A stretch of 64,000 bases of DNA from Komagataeibacter sp. FNDCF1. Lineage in GTDB: Bacteria; Pseudomonadota; Alphaproteobacteria; Acetobacterales; Acetobacteraceae. The notes beneath the pieces are model-generated. The model ran no database searches. It saw nothing but the letters and a program-made list of their open reading frames with translations, and had not been told where the DNA came from. Position numbers and translations under genes: made by a program. How positions within the stretch are numbered: position 1 is the first letter of the stretch; every line of letters starts with the position of its first letter. Below are positions 8,107 to 18,441 of this stretch, piece after piece. The stretch is taken from assembly GCF_021295335.1 (NCBI RefSeq), contig NZ_JAIWOT010000001.1, forward strand, positions 2,999,501-3,063,500. Direction: 5' to 3'.

Positions 8107-9792
8107 ATGATCCGACTGACCGAACTGCGCCTGCCCCTTGGCCATGCGGAGGATGCCCTGCGCCATGCCGTGACTGAACGGCTGGGTATCGCAGCCGGAG
8201 ATGTAGGCCAGATCAGCGTGTTCCGCCGCGGGCATGATGCACGCCGGCGCAGCCGGATCATGCTGGTCTACACGGTGGACTGCGCGGTGACGGACGAGGC
8301 GGCGGTGCTGGCCGCCCATGCGGATGCGCGTGACATCATGCCCGCGCCCGATACCGCCTACCATCGTGTCATTGACGATGGGGCGCAGATTGCCGCCCGG
8401 CCCGGCTTTAAACGACCGGTGGTGATCGGGGCCGGTCCGTGCGGGCTCATGGCCGCGCTGGTACTGGCACAGATGGGCCTGCGCCCGCTGGTGCTCGAAC
8501 GTGGCAAGGTGGTGCGTGAGCGCACGGTCGATACCTTCGCCCTGTGGCGTAAATCCATCCTGACACCGGAGAGCAATGTGCAGTTTGGCGAAGGGGGGGC
8601 CGGAACCTTTTCCGATGGCAAGCTGTACAGCCAGGTCAGCGACCCGCGCCATTACGGGCGCAAGGTACTGGCGGAATTCGTGCGCGCCGGTGCGCCGGAG
8701 GAGATCGAATACCTCTCCCGCCCCCATATCGGTACCTTCCGTCTGGTCGCGATGGTGGAGCATATCCGTGCCGAGATCGAATCCCTTGGCGGCGAATACC
8801 GCTTTGGCGCGCATGTGAGCGATTTCGTGATGCGGGGTGACGGAGCAGGCGGCCAGCGCATCGCCGCCCTGCGCCTGGCTGACGGGACGGAGGTTGTGAC
8901 CGACCACGTGGTGCTGGCCATAGGCCACAGCGCGCGGGATACGTTTGAATCCCTGCACGCGGCGGGCGTGGCCATGGTGGCCAAGCCGTTCTCCATCGGG
9001 GTGCGCATCGAGCATCCGCAATCCGTCATCAATACCGCGCGCTATCACCGGCCCGAACCCGTGCCCGGACTGGGTGCGGCCGATTACAGGCTGGTGCACC
9101 ATGCCAGCAATGGCCGTGCGGTCTATTCCTTCTGCATGTGCCCCGGCGGCACGGTGGTGGCCGCGACATCGGAGCCGGGACAGGTGGTGACCAACGGCAT
9201 GAGCCAGTATTCCCGCGCCGAGCGCAATGCCAATGCGGGCATCGTGGTGGGCGTAACACCGGAGCAGGATTATCCCGGCGGCGCGCTGGCGGGCATTGCC
9301 TTCCAGCGCGAATGGGAACGCAGGGCGTACGAGGCTGGTGGCGGCGCCTATTTCGCGCCCGTGCAGACGGTGGGTGATTTCCTTGATGGCAGGCCCTCCA
9401 CCACACTGGGCGATGTCGTGCCATCCTACCGCCCCGGCGTGACACCTACCGACCTTACGCGCTGCCTGCCGGCTTTTGCCATTGAGGCGATACGTGAGGC
9501 GCTGCCCCATTTTGATCGCAGGCTGGCCGGTTTTTCCATGCGTGATGCGGTCATGACCGGGGTGGAGACACGCACATCATCGCCCCTGCGCATTCCGCGC
9601 GGGGTGGATGGGCAGGGCATCAACGTGCGCGGCCTGTTCCCGGCGGGTGAGGGGGCGGGCTATGCCGGTGGCATCCTGTCTGCCGGGATTGATGGCATCC
9701 GCATTGCCGAAGCCGTGGCCCTGTCGCTGGCAGGCCGCAAGGTGGAGCAGGCGCTCCAGCGCGGCATGACGCATGCGACGGAAGCGCAGTAA
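8107..9792 (+). CDS. FAD-dependent dehydrogenase-like protein (COG2509)
   Basis: Flavoprotein of 561 residues starting at MIRLTELRLPL; AGGAAAC about 10 bases upstream supports this start over the open frame that extends further back. An N-terminal alpha/beta domain of about 90 residues precedes the dinucleotide-binding motif GAGPCGLMAA near residue 105. The NVQFGEGGAGTFSDGKL segment and the C-terminal FPAGEGAGYAGGILSAG segment match the uncharacterised COG2509 family. No physiological substrate is established for the family as far as I know. It stands alone, with its 3' end facing priA across a two-hairpin repeat. The family call is good; the reaction is unknown. Confidence 0.85.
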   Translation: MIRLTELRLPLGHAEDALRHAVTERLGIAAGDVGQISVFRRGHDARRRSRIMLVYTVDCAVTDEAAVLAAHADARDIMPAPDTAYHRVIDDGAQIAARPGFKRPVVIGAGPCGLMAALVLAQMGLRPLVLERGKVVRERTVDTFALWRKSILTPESNVQFGEGGAGTFSDGKLYSQVSDPRHYGRKVLAEFVRAGAPEEIEYLSRPHIGTFRLVAMVEHIRAEIESLGGEYRFGAHVSDFVMRGDGAGGQRIAALRLADGTEVVTDHVVLAIGHSARDTFESLHAAGVAMVAKPFSIGVRIEHPQSVINTARYHRPEPVPGLGAADYRLVHHASNGRAVYSFCMCPGGTVVAATSEPGQVVTNGMSQYSRAERNANAGIVVGVTPEQDYPGGALAGIAFQREWERRAYEAGGGAYFAPVQTVGDFLDGRPSTTLGDVVPSYRPGVTPTDLTRCLPAFAIEAIREALPHFDRRLAGFSMRDAVMTGVETRTSSPLRIPRGVDGQGINVRGLFPAGEGAGYAGGILSAGIDGIRIAEAVALSLAGRKVEQALQRGMTHATEAQ

Positions 9793-9803
9793 TAAAAACG
9801 GAC

Positions 9804-9888
9804 AGAAGTTTTTGGTGAAGCTTTTTTCAAAAAGCTTCGAAGAACGCCGTCTTTTTGAAAAAAGACGGCACCCGAAAACGCCTTTATT
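9804..9888 (+). repeat. Two-hairpin dispersed repeat, copy A (bidirectional terminator)
   Basis: Two adjacent near-perfect hairpins, GAAGC(T/A-rich)GCTTC at 9817-9838 and GCCGTC(T/A-rich)GACGGC at 9846-9869, framed by TTTTTGGT on the left and CACCCGAAAAC on the right. It lies between the convergent flavoprotein and priA genes. Related copies are at 36.7, 41.5 and 62.7 kb. The T-rich and A-rich hairpin flanks suit Rho-independent termination in both directions. Confidence 0.75.
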
Positions 9889-9905
9889 TTAAATCGTCCC
9901 GTTCC

Positions 9906-12170
9906 TTACAGGAACGAGACCGGGTCGATATCCACGTCAATCCGCGCCCCGCGCTCTGGCTTCACGCGCGACAGCCATTCACGCATGATCGGCTGCACCG
10001 CAATGTTGCGCCGCGCGCGCAGCAGCAGGCGGAAGCGGTGCCGCCCGCGCAGGATGGCCAGTGGCGCAGGGGCGGGGCCCAGCACCTGCACGCCATCCAT
10101 CTGCGGAGCGTTCTGCCCCAGCGCGCGGGCGGTCATGTCGGCCGCATCGGGCATCTCGGCACTCACGATCACGGCGGCCAGCCGGCCATAGGGCGGCCAG
10201 AAGCCGGGGCGGCGCTGTTCGGCCTCCTGCTGCATGAAACTGGCAAAATCGCCTGATACCAGCGCCTGCATGACCGGGTGGTCGGGCACGTAGCTCTGAA
10301 GCAGGACGCGCCCCGGCGCTTCGGCGCGGCCCGCGCGGCCCGCTACCTGATGGAGCAGTTGCACCGTGCGCTCGGATGCCCGCAGGTCGCCCCCCCCCAG
10401 CCCCAGGTCCGCATCCACGATTCCCACCAGCGTCAGATGCGGGAAATGCCAGCCCTTGGCCACGATCTGGGTGCCGATCACAAGGTCGATCTCGCGCTGT
10501 GCTATGCGCTCCACGGCGGCGGCGGTGGCGGCGGGGCCATTGAGCGTATCGCTGGCCATGACCAGAATGCGGGCATCGGGGAATGTGGCGCGCGCTTCCT
10601 CTGTTATGCGCTCCACGCCGGGGCCGATGGGGGTCAGGCTGTCGGCATCGGCGCATTGGGGGCAGGTCTGGGGAATGGGCTCGTCATACCCGCAATGGTG
10701 GCAGGTCAGGATATGGCGCGCGCGGTGTTCCACCAGCCACGCGGTGCAGTTGGGGCACTGCATGCGGTGGCCACAGGTGCGGCACAGCGTAAGCGGCGCA
10801 TAGCCCCGGCGGTTGAGGAACAGCATCGCCTGCTCCCCCCGGCCCACCGCATCGTTGATCGCACCCGTCAGCACGGGGGAGAGGAACAGCCCGCGTTCCG
10901 GCGGGTCGGCGCGCATGTCCAGTGTCTGGACATCCGGCATGCTGGCATTGCCGTGCCGCGCATTCAGCTTCAGGTGCCGGTAGCGGCCCGCGCCCACATT
11001 GGCCAGGCTTTCAAGGCTGGGTGTGGCCGAAACCAGCACCACTGGCGCATGGCTCATGCGCGCGCGCACCACCGCCATGTCGCGCGCATGGTAGGTTACG
11101 CCATCTTCCTGCTTGAAGGCGGTTTCGTGCTCCTCATCCACAATGATCAGGCCAAGCCGGTCAAACGGCAGGAACAGCGCCGAGCGCGCGCCCACCACGA
11201 CCCGCGCCGTGCCGTCGGCTACCGCCCGCCACGTAATCCTGCGCAGCCGCGCGCCCAGGTCGGAATGCCACAGGGCGGGCTGGGCACCAAAACGGCGTGC
11301 GAAGCGGCCCGTCCACTGGGCGGACAGGGCGATTTCGGGCAGCAGCACCAGCGCCTGCCTGCCGGATGCGATGCACGCGGCAATGGCTTCCATGTAGATC
11401 TCGGTCTTGCCCGACCCGGTCACCCCTTCCAGCAGGGTGATGGAAAAATCGTTTTCTTCCACCCGCGCGCGCAGTTGGGTGGCCACATCGGCCTGCTCGC
11501 CTTCCAGTTGTGGTGGGCAATGGGCGGGCTCGGGCAGGGCAAAGGGCGGTGGGGGAAGGATTTCCACCGCCGTCAGGGCCCCTGCCTGCGCAAGCCCGCG
11601 GACCACGGCGGCCCCGACCCCGGCGCGACGTGCCAGTTCCGCCGCGGGCAGTGCCGTCGTGGCGCTGTCCAGCACTTTCTGGCGCGCGGGTGTCAGGCGC
11701 AGTCCGGCCGGCATGTCCGCAGCCGCGACCCAGCCCGTGGCGGGCCGGGGCAGGGGGGCGAGCGCATTGGCCCGCAGCGCCATGGCCAGTACCATCCCCG
11801 GTGGTGACAGGGTATAGGCCGCCACCCAGTCCACGAACTGGCGCAGCTGGGCGGGCAGCGGCGGCAGGTCAAGCCGTGCCGCCACGGGTTTCAGGCGGCT
11901 GGCGGGTACGTCCTTTTGTGCAGGCGGCGTGAATTCGGGCGGCAGGCGGGATGTGGCATCCCATATCACCCCCGTTTCCGTGCGGCGGCCCAGCGGCACG
12001 GTCACGATGTCCCCCGGTCCGGCGCCGGCCAGCCGGGGCGGCAGCAGGTAGTCCAGCGGCCCGGCAAAGGGCAGGGTGAGCATGACCCGCACGCGCCCGT
12101 CCGTGGTGGCGGGGGGCAGCAGGTCCGTCTGTATGGGATTGCGGTGCGGCATGGGTTTTTCTACCGTCAT
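9906..12170 (-). CDS. priA: Primosomal protein N' (replication restart helicase PriA)
   Basis: DNA helicase of about 754 residues that reloads the replisome at stalled forks. An N-terminal DNA-binding domain is followed by Walker A GVTGSGKTEIY, the Walker B/DEEH box IIVDEEHETAF, and a zinc-binding region with repeated Cys pairs (CRTC, CPNC, CHHC, CPQC). Helicase motifs V and VI include GTQIVAKGWHFP and QVAGRAGRA. I placed the start at MTVEKPM (12170); the MPHRN start six codons later is also possible, and a longer open frame to 12287 would overlap the divergent Xer gene. No strong ribosome binding site separates these choices. Confidence 0.93.
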   Translation of the reverse strand: MTVEKPMPHRNPIQTDLLPPATTDGRVRVMLTLPFAGPLDYLLPPRLAGAGPGDIVTVPLGRRTETGVIWDATSRLPPEFTPPAQKDVPASRLKPVAARLDLPPLPAQLRQFVDWVAAYTLSPPGMVLAMALRANALAPLPRPATGWVAAADMPAGLRLTPARQKVLDSATTALPAAELARRAGVGAAVVRGLAQAGALTAVEILPPPPFALPEPAHCPPQLEGEQADVATQLRARVEENDFSITLLEGVTGSGKTEIYMEAIAACIASGRQALVLLPEIALSAQWTGRFARRFGAQPALWHSDLGARLRRITWRAVADGTARVVVGARSALFLPFDRLGLIIVDEEHETAFKQEDGVTYHARDMAVVRARMSHAPVVLVSATPSLESLANVGAGRYRHLKLNARHGNASMPDVQTLDMRADPPERGLFLSPVLTGAINDAVGRGEQAMLFLNRRGYAPLTLCRTCGHRMQCPNCTAWLVEHRARHILTCHHCGYDEPIPQTCPQCADADSLTPIGPGVERITEEARATFPDARILVMASDTLNGPAATAAAVERIAQREIDLVIGTQIVAKGWHFPHLTLVGIVDADLGLGGGDLRASERTVQLLHQVAGRAGRAEAPGRVLLQSYVPDHPVMQALVSGDFASFMQQEAEQRRPGFWPPYGRLAAVIVSAEMPDAADMTARALGQNAPQMDGVQVLGPAPAPLAILRGRHRFRLLLRARRNIAVQPIMREWLSRVKPERGARIDVDIDPVSFL

Positions 12171-12265
12171 GCATCGCCCGTGTCTTGTCCATTGCGCATG
12201 CGTGATGCGTATGCGGGCCGGGCAGTCCGGCAGGGACGTGGGAACAGCAGGGGGCAGGGCGCACG

Positions 12266-13255
12266 ATGGCCGAGCATATGATGGCAACCGGGGCGCGTGA
12301 CGCCTTTCTGCACTGGATGGAAACCGAACGCCGGGCGGCCCCCCTTACGCTTGAGGCCTATCGTGGCGACCTGAACCGCTTCGTATCGTTCCTGACCGGT
12401 CATCTGGGGGCCGAGCCGGACCTGGCCGCACTGGCCGGGCTGTCGCTGGTCGACCTGCGGGCGTGGCTTGCACATGAACATGCGCAGGCCCTGGGCGGCA
12501 GGCGAGCCACCACGCAGGACCGTGCCGCCCGTACCCGGGCGCGCCGGGTTTCGGCCCTGCGTTCCTTCTACCGCTACCTTGCGCGCCATCATGGGGTGGA
12601 CAATCCCGCCCCCGGCCTGCTGGCAGCCCCGCGCACCCGCCGCCCGCTGCCGCGCCCGCTGCCAGCCGTGCAGGCGCTGGAGGTGCCCGAAGGTATTGCC
12701 GATATTGCCCATACCCCCATGGCCCGGGTGCGTGACGGCGCCCTGTTCATGCTGCTGTATGGCTGCGGGCTGCGCATTTCGGAGGCGCTGGGGCTGAACG
12801 TGCATGACCTTGACCACGCGCGGGCACTGGGGGACGCGGCAAAGGGTGACGGCGTGCTGCGCATACAGGGCAAGGGGGGCAGGGAACGCATGGTGCCGGT
12901 GCTGCCGCAGGTCATGGCGGCACTTGCGCGCTGGCGTGGGGTGCACCCGCTGCCGCAGGCGGATGCGCCGCTGTTCGTGGGCGTGCGGGGCGGGCGGCTG
13001 CAGGCGGGCATTGCCCAGCGCGCCATGCGTACATGGCGGCACATGGCGGGCCTGCCCGATCATGCAACCCCGCACGCGCTGCGGCATTCATTCGCCACCC
13101 ACCTGATGGAAGGGGGGGCCGACCTGCGCGTGATACAGGACCTGCTTGGCCATGCCAGCCTGTCCACCACCCAGCGCTATACCCTTGCCGACGAGGCGCG
13201 GCTGATGGATGTCTGGACACGCGCCCATCCGCATGCCACCGATACAGCACATTGA
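12266..13255 (+). CDS. xerC: Tyrosine recombinase XerC/XerD
   Basis: Site-specific recombinase of 329 residues that resolves chromosome dimers at dif together with its partner. An N-terminal SAM-like core-binding domain (residues 10-115) precedes the catalytic domain. All catalytic residues are visible: R170 in YGCGLRISE, K203 in GKGGRER, H270 and R273 in HALRHSF, H296 in LGHASL, and the nucleophile Y305 in TTQRYT. The length and the absence of phage-like neighbours mark a housekeeping Xer protein and not an integrase. Assignment to XerC rather than XerD is uncertain. It is transcribed divergently from priA with about 95 bp between the chosen starts. Confidence 0.9.
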   Translation: MAEHMMATGARDAFLHWMETERRAAPLTLEAYRGDLNRFVSFLTGHLGAEPDLAALAGLSLVDLRAWLAHEHAQALGGRRATTQDRAARTRARRVSALRSFYRYLARHHGVDNPAPGLLAAPRTRRPLPRPLPAVQALEVPEGIADIAHTPMARVRDGALFMLLYGCGLRISEALGLNVHDLDHARALGDAAKGDGVLRIQGKGGRERMVPVLPQVMAALARWRGVHPLPQADAPLFVGVRGGRLQAGIAQRAMRTWRHMAGLPDHATPHALRHSFATHLMEGGADLRVIQDLLGHASLSTTQRYTLADEARLMDVWTRAHPHATDTAH

Positions 13256-14223
<968 letters not shown>

Positions 14224-14224
<1 letters not shown>

Positions 14225-15177
14225 TGGCCGGTTCCGGGGCCCGGTTCGCGCGCCGCCTTCTGGCCGTGCTGGTGGGGGGGCTGCTGCCAGCGGCCCATGG
14301 CATGGCGCAGGATGCGCCCCGGCTGTGCAACCATGAGCGCGTGGCCCAGGTGCCGCTGCGTGATGACGGGGGCTATCTGTCCATCGTGGTCAGCATCGCG
14401 GGGCACAGCCTGAGCGCGCTGGTGGATACCGGCTCCGATGGCGGCCTGCTCACGCCGGACATGGTGGGCTACCTGCGCCTGCGGCTGGACCCGGAGCATG
14501 AGACGGTCGTGCATGGCACCGGCGGCGTGGCGCAGGCTACCCCCAACGCCATCGTGCCCGACCTGCGGGTCGGTGGGGTGGATTTTGGCGCCCGCTCCGT
14601 GCCGGTGGGCGAACTGCCCGGCCAGCCGATGATCCATCCCCCCGTGGCGGGGCTGCTGGGGGGGGACATCCTGTCGCGCTTCGATCTGGACATGGACGTG
14701 GCGGGTGGTACGCTGACACTGTGGAACATCCAGCACCGTTCCATGGCCTGCGCGCCGCCACCAGCATGGGATGGACCGTATGAAACGCTGCCGCTGCGCA
14801 GGCAGGACAACCGTTTCCTGCTGGAGGTACTGCTGGCGGGCAGGCCTGTCACGGCCCTGCTGGACAGCGGGGCGCGCTCGCGTATCGTCTCGCCCGATAT
14901 CGCGCACCGCGCAGGGATCAGCCAGTCAGAACTCGAGCGTGACCCCGGCGGCGTGACCGCCAGTGTGGACGGGCACAAGGATGTGTATCACTGGCACCGT
15001 TTTGCCAGCCTGCAGGTTGGCCACGAGCTTGAGCGCAATGTCACGCTGACCGTGGCCCCCCTGCGGGAGCATCTGGAAATGCTGCTGGGTTCGGACTGGT
15101 TCGCCAGCCACCGGGTCTGGATATCCTACGCCACGAACCAGACCTTCGTCCGCCCCGCGCGGCGGCCGGGTGGCTGA
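14224..15177 (+). CDS. Secreted retropepsin-like aspartic protease, two-domain
   Basis: Protein of 317 residues with a basic N-terminus, a hydrophobic stretch and a likely signal-peptidase site near AHGMAQDA (residues 24-31), so a periplasmic location is expected. Two retropepsin-like half-domains are visible, each with the catalytic triplet: D68-T-G70 in ALVDTGSDG and D214-S-G216 in ALLDSGARS. Glycine-rich flap-like segments follow each motif. Having both motifs on one chain suggests an intramolecular pepsin-like dimer, whereas many bacterial homologues have one domain and must dimerise. The start codon overlaps the pip stop. The substrate is unknown. Confidence 0.75.
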
Positions 15178-15219
15178 TCCTTACCGGCCCCGGGGCATGA
15201 GCCGGGCCGGACGGGATAC

Positions 15220-15696
15220 TCAGCCCTTCAGCTTGCTGTTGCACACGCTGTAGTAGCCGCCGCCGCTCTGGATCCAGCGCAGGCCGCCATTGGCATTGGT
15301 GGCCTTGTTGGCATTATACTGGTCAAGACAGGTGTGCATGCGGGCCTTGCCTGCCGGTTCCTTGCTGTATTTTTCAGCGATGGCGGTGGGCATCGTCGCG
15401 GTGGTGGCAGCAGCGGGTGCCGCGGTCGCGGCGGCCGGTGCGGCGGGTCTGGCCGGGACAGGGGCCGCCGCGGGGCTTTCGGCCGGTTTGGTCGTTGCCT
15501 CGCTTGTGGCCGCATCGCCGCACTGGGCGGCCTTGAATTCCTTGTAGCTCTGGCCGTTCAGGCTGCCAGCCGTGCGGGCGGTGGCGAATTTCTGGTGGCA
15601 GGCCTTGGATGTGTCACGCGCCTGGGCCGCACTGGCGGACATGGCGAGCGCGAGCAGGGAAGTGGCTGCAATCTTGAAGCGGAAGGATGAAGGCAT
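15220..15696 (-). CDS. Secreted Ala/Pro-rich hypothetical protein
   Basis: A 158-residue protein of unknown function. A signal peptide is evident at residues 1-26 (ending SASAAQA). Two short conserved-looking modules, one at residues 28-62 with two cysteines and one at about 105-158 with two cysteines, are joined by an Ala/Pro/Thr-rich linker of about 45 residues. The paired cysteines may form disulfides in the periplasm. The C-terminal module contains an NGGLRWIQSGGGYYSVC segment. No family was recognised. It is convergent with the retropepsin gene, with 42 bp between. Confidence 0.65.
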   Translation of the reverse strand: MPSSFRFKIAATSLLALAMSASAAQARDTSKACHQKFATARTAGSLNGQSYKEFKAAQCGDAATSEATTKPAESPAAAPVPARPAAPAAATAAPAAATTATMPTAIAEKYSKEPAGKARMHTCLDQYNANKATNANGGLRWIQSGGGYYSVCNSKLKG

Positions 15697-15738
15697 GATG
15701 GTGGCTGGTCCTGAAATGATGGGAAGGAAAAGGCAGGC

Positions 15739-16170
<432 letters not shown>

Positions 16171-16278
16171 TCATCCGCCTTCGCATGGCCCATATCGGCA
16201 AGCATGCTTGTGTGTCCCCGCCCCGGCGGAGTAAATCCGTTGGGCTGTCATGCCGACCGGGTCAGAACAGGAAACGAA

Positions 16279-17511
16279 ATGAACGCGAACATGCCATCTT
16301 CCACCGCATCCGGGGCCCTTGGGGTCGATGTCTGCATCGTGGGCGCGGGGCCTGTGGGGGCGACACTGGCCTGCCGCCTTGCGGCCGACGGCATGCAGGT
16401 CGCCATTATCGACCGCGCGGCGCTTCCCCCCATGGAACATCCGGCCTTTGATGGCCGTGCCTACGCCATTGCCGCGGGCTCGCGCCGCCTGCTGGAAGCG
16501 GCGGGCGTGTGGCAGCGCCTGCCCATGCCATCATGCGACATCCGCGAGATCCGCGTGACCGATGGCAGGCCGGGGCGGCCGCCATCGCGCCTGTTCCTTG
16601 AATTCGGCCCCGATGATGCTGACCAGCCCTTTGGCGCCATGATCGAGGCGCGTGCCCTGCGCGTGGCGCTGAACGCGACCCTGCACGCAACGCCTGGCGT
16701 GCATGTATTCGCCCCCGATGAGGGTACCGTGACCCGCAGGCCCGAAGGGGCGGAAATCCGCACCGCCAGCGGCCGCGTGATCCATGCCCGCCTGGTTGTC
16801 GCGGCCGAAGGGCGGCGCAGCCCGCTGCGCGAGCAGGCGCGCATTCCCGTCACCCGCATGCCCTACAACCAGTGCGGCATCGTGTGCGCCGTGGCCCATG
16901 AACGCCCGCACGGGGGGCGTGCGCTGGAGCATTTCCTGCCCGCAGGCCCCTTCGCCCAGCTACCCATGGCGGGAACGGCGGAGCATCCCGACCTGTCCGC
17001 CCTGGTATGGACCGAGAGCGAGAAGGTGGCTCACCGTCTGGCCGAACTGCCGCATGATGCCTTTGCCCATGAAATCCGTCGCCGGATGGGTGATGAGTGG
17101 CTGGGCGCCGTTACCCCCGTGGGACAGCGCTGGGTCTATCCGCTTTCCGCGCAGTACGCGCAGCGCTATGTTGATACGCGGCTGGCGCTGGTGGGGGATG
17201 CGGCGCATGGCATCCACCCCATTGCGGGGCAGGGACTCAACCTTGGCTTCCGCGATGTCATCGCCATGACCGATATCCTGGCGGGCGTGCATGCGCGTGG
17301 GAGCGATGTGGGGGCACCCGATGTGCTGCGGTCCTATCAGGCGCGCTGCCGCCCCGCCAACATGCTGATGCTGGCCGCAACCGATGCGCTGGAGCGGCTG
17401 TTCGGTAACGATAACCCCGTGCTACGTCTGGCGCGTGACGTGGGGCTTGCAACCGTCAACCGCATCACGCCACTGCGCCGCAGCTTCGCCCGCCACGCCA
17501 TGGGGCTGTGA
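16279..17511 (+). CDS. UbiH/UbiF-family FAD-dependent hydroxylase
   Basis: Flavoprotein monooxygenase of 410 residues, probably acting in ubiquinone ring hydroxylation at the membrane. The N-terminal dinucleotide fold shows VDVCIVGAGPVGATLAC. A second FAD motif GDAAHGIHPIAGQGLNLG lies near residue 300. The start at 16279 is supported by AGGAAAC nine bases upstream; an open frame extends back to 16168 but has no comparable site. Specific ring position (UbiH, UbiF, UbiI or UbiL type) cannot be set from sequence. It is followed after 60 bp by cysE on the same strand. Confidence 0.87.
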   Translation: MNANMPSSTASGALGVDVCIVGAGPVGATLACRLAADGMQVAIIDRAALPPMEHPAFDGRAYAIAAGSRRLLEAAGVWQRLPMPSCDIREIRVTDGRPGRPPSRLFLEFGPDDADQPFGAMIEARALRVALNATLHATPGVHVFAPDEGTVTRRPEGAEIRTASGRVIHARLVVAAEGRRSPLREQARIPVTRMPYNQCGIVCAVAHERPHGGRALEHFLPAGPFAQLPMAGTAEHPDLSALVWTESEKVAHRLAELPHDAFAHEIRRRMGDEWLGAVTPVGQRWVYPLSAQYAQRYVDTRLALVGDAAHGIHPIAGQGLNLGFRDVIAMTDILAGVHARGSDVGAPDVLRSYQARCRPANMLMLAATDALERLFGNDNPVLRLARDVGLATVNRITPLRRSFARHAMGL

Positions 17512-17571
17512 GCGGCGGCCGCACGGCAGGAAGAAGTATCAACAGGACCAAATGGCCGGAACGGATCTGTC

Positions 17572-18438
17572 ATGCCTGAAAAGCAGCCCGCTGCCCTTTC
17601 CGTGAATTCCCGCATGCGGCAGCCCGTACTGCCGCCCACGCTGGGGCATGTCGACCCCCATGCGCTGTGGCAGGAAATCGTGAGCGGTGCGTGCGGATGC
17701 AACGACCCGCTGGTCAAGGGCCTGCTGGCCACCGGCATCCGCAACCACGGTTCCTTCCGTGGCGCGCTGGCCGCCCTGATCGGGCGCAAGCTGGGCGATC
17801 GCTCGGTCGCCGATGACGCACTGGCCGAACTGGTGACGGAAGTGTTCGATGCCGACCCCGATATCGTGGCGGCGGCGGCGGCCGACCTTGTGGCCATACG
17901 CGAGCGTGACCCCGCCACGGCGGAATACGTCACGCCATTCCTGTTCTTCAAGGGCTACCACGCGGTGCAGAGTTACCGTGTGGCGCACTGGCTTTGGCAT
18001 AACGGGCGCAGCTATCTTGCCCTGCATCTGCAGAGCCGGTGTTCCGAACTGTTCGCCGTGGATATCCATCCCGCTGCCCGGCTGGGGCGGCGCATCCTGC
18101 TTGACCATGGCACCGGGATCGTGATTGGCGAGACTTCGGTGCTGGAGGATGACGTCTCGCTGCTGCAGGGCGTGACCCTGGGGGGGACCGGCAAGAACGT
18201 GGGTGACCGCCACCCCAAGGTGCGCCGGGGGGTGCTGATCGGGGCAGGGGCCAAGATCCTGGGCAATATCGAGATTGGCGAGGGAGCGAAGGTGGGCGCC
18301 GGGTCCATCGTGCTCGAATCCGTATCGCCCTACACCACGGTGGTGGGCAACCCGGCGCGCCCGGTGGGCACACGGCATTCCAGCCTGCCCGCCTTCACCA
18401 TGGACCAGATGCTGCCGCCCCTTGACTATATCATCTGA
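17572..18438 (+). CDS. cysE: Serine O-acetyltransferase
   Basis: Enzyme of 288 residues that acetylates L-serine with acetyl-CoA to give O-acetylserine, the first step of cysteine synthesis. A helical N-terminal SATase domain (about residues 25-135) includes FFKGYHAVQSYRVAHW. The C-terminal part has left-handed beta-helix hexapeptide repeats, with HPAARLGRRILLDHG holding the catalytic histidine region, and GGTGKNVGDRHPKV as the usual CysE loop. Only 3 bp separate it from the following flavoprotein gene, so the two are likely cotranscribed. Confidence 0.95.
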   Translation: MPEKQPAALSVNSRMRQPVLPPTLGHVDPHALWQEIVSGACGCNDPLVKGLLATGIRNHGSFRGALAALIGRKLGDRSVADDALAELVTEVFDADPDIVAAAAADLVAIRERDPATAEYVTPFLFFKGYHAVQSYRVAHWLWHNGRSYLALHLQSRCSELFAVDIHPAARLGRRILLDHGTGIVIGETSVLEDDVSLLQGVTLGGTGKNVGDRHPKVRRGVLIGAGAKILGNIEIGEGAKVGAGSIVLESVSPYTTVVGNPARPVGTRHSSLPAFTMDQMLPPLDYII

Positions 18439-18441
18439 AGA

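Noticed and set aside
12266-13255. The Xer gene as a phage integrase marking a mobile island
   Set aside because: Length, motif set, housekeeping neighbours and lack of att repeats or cargo fit a chromosomal Xer recombinase.
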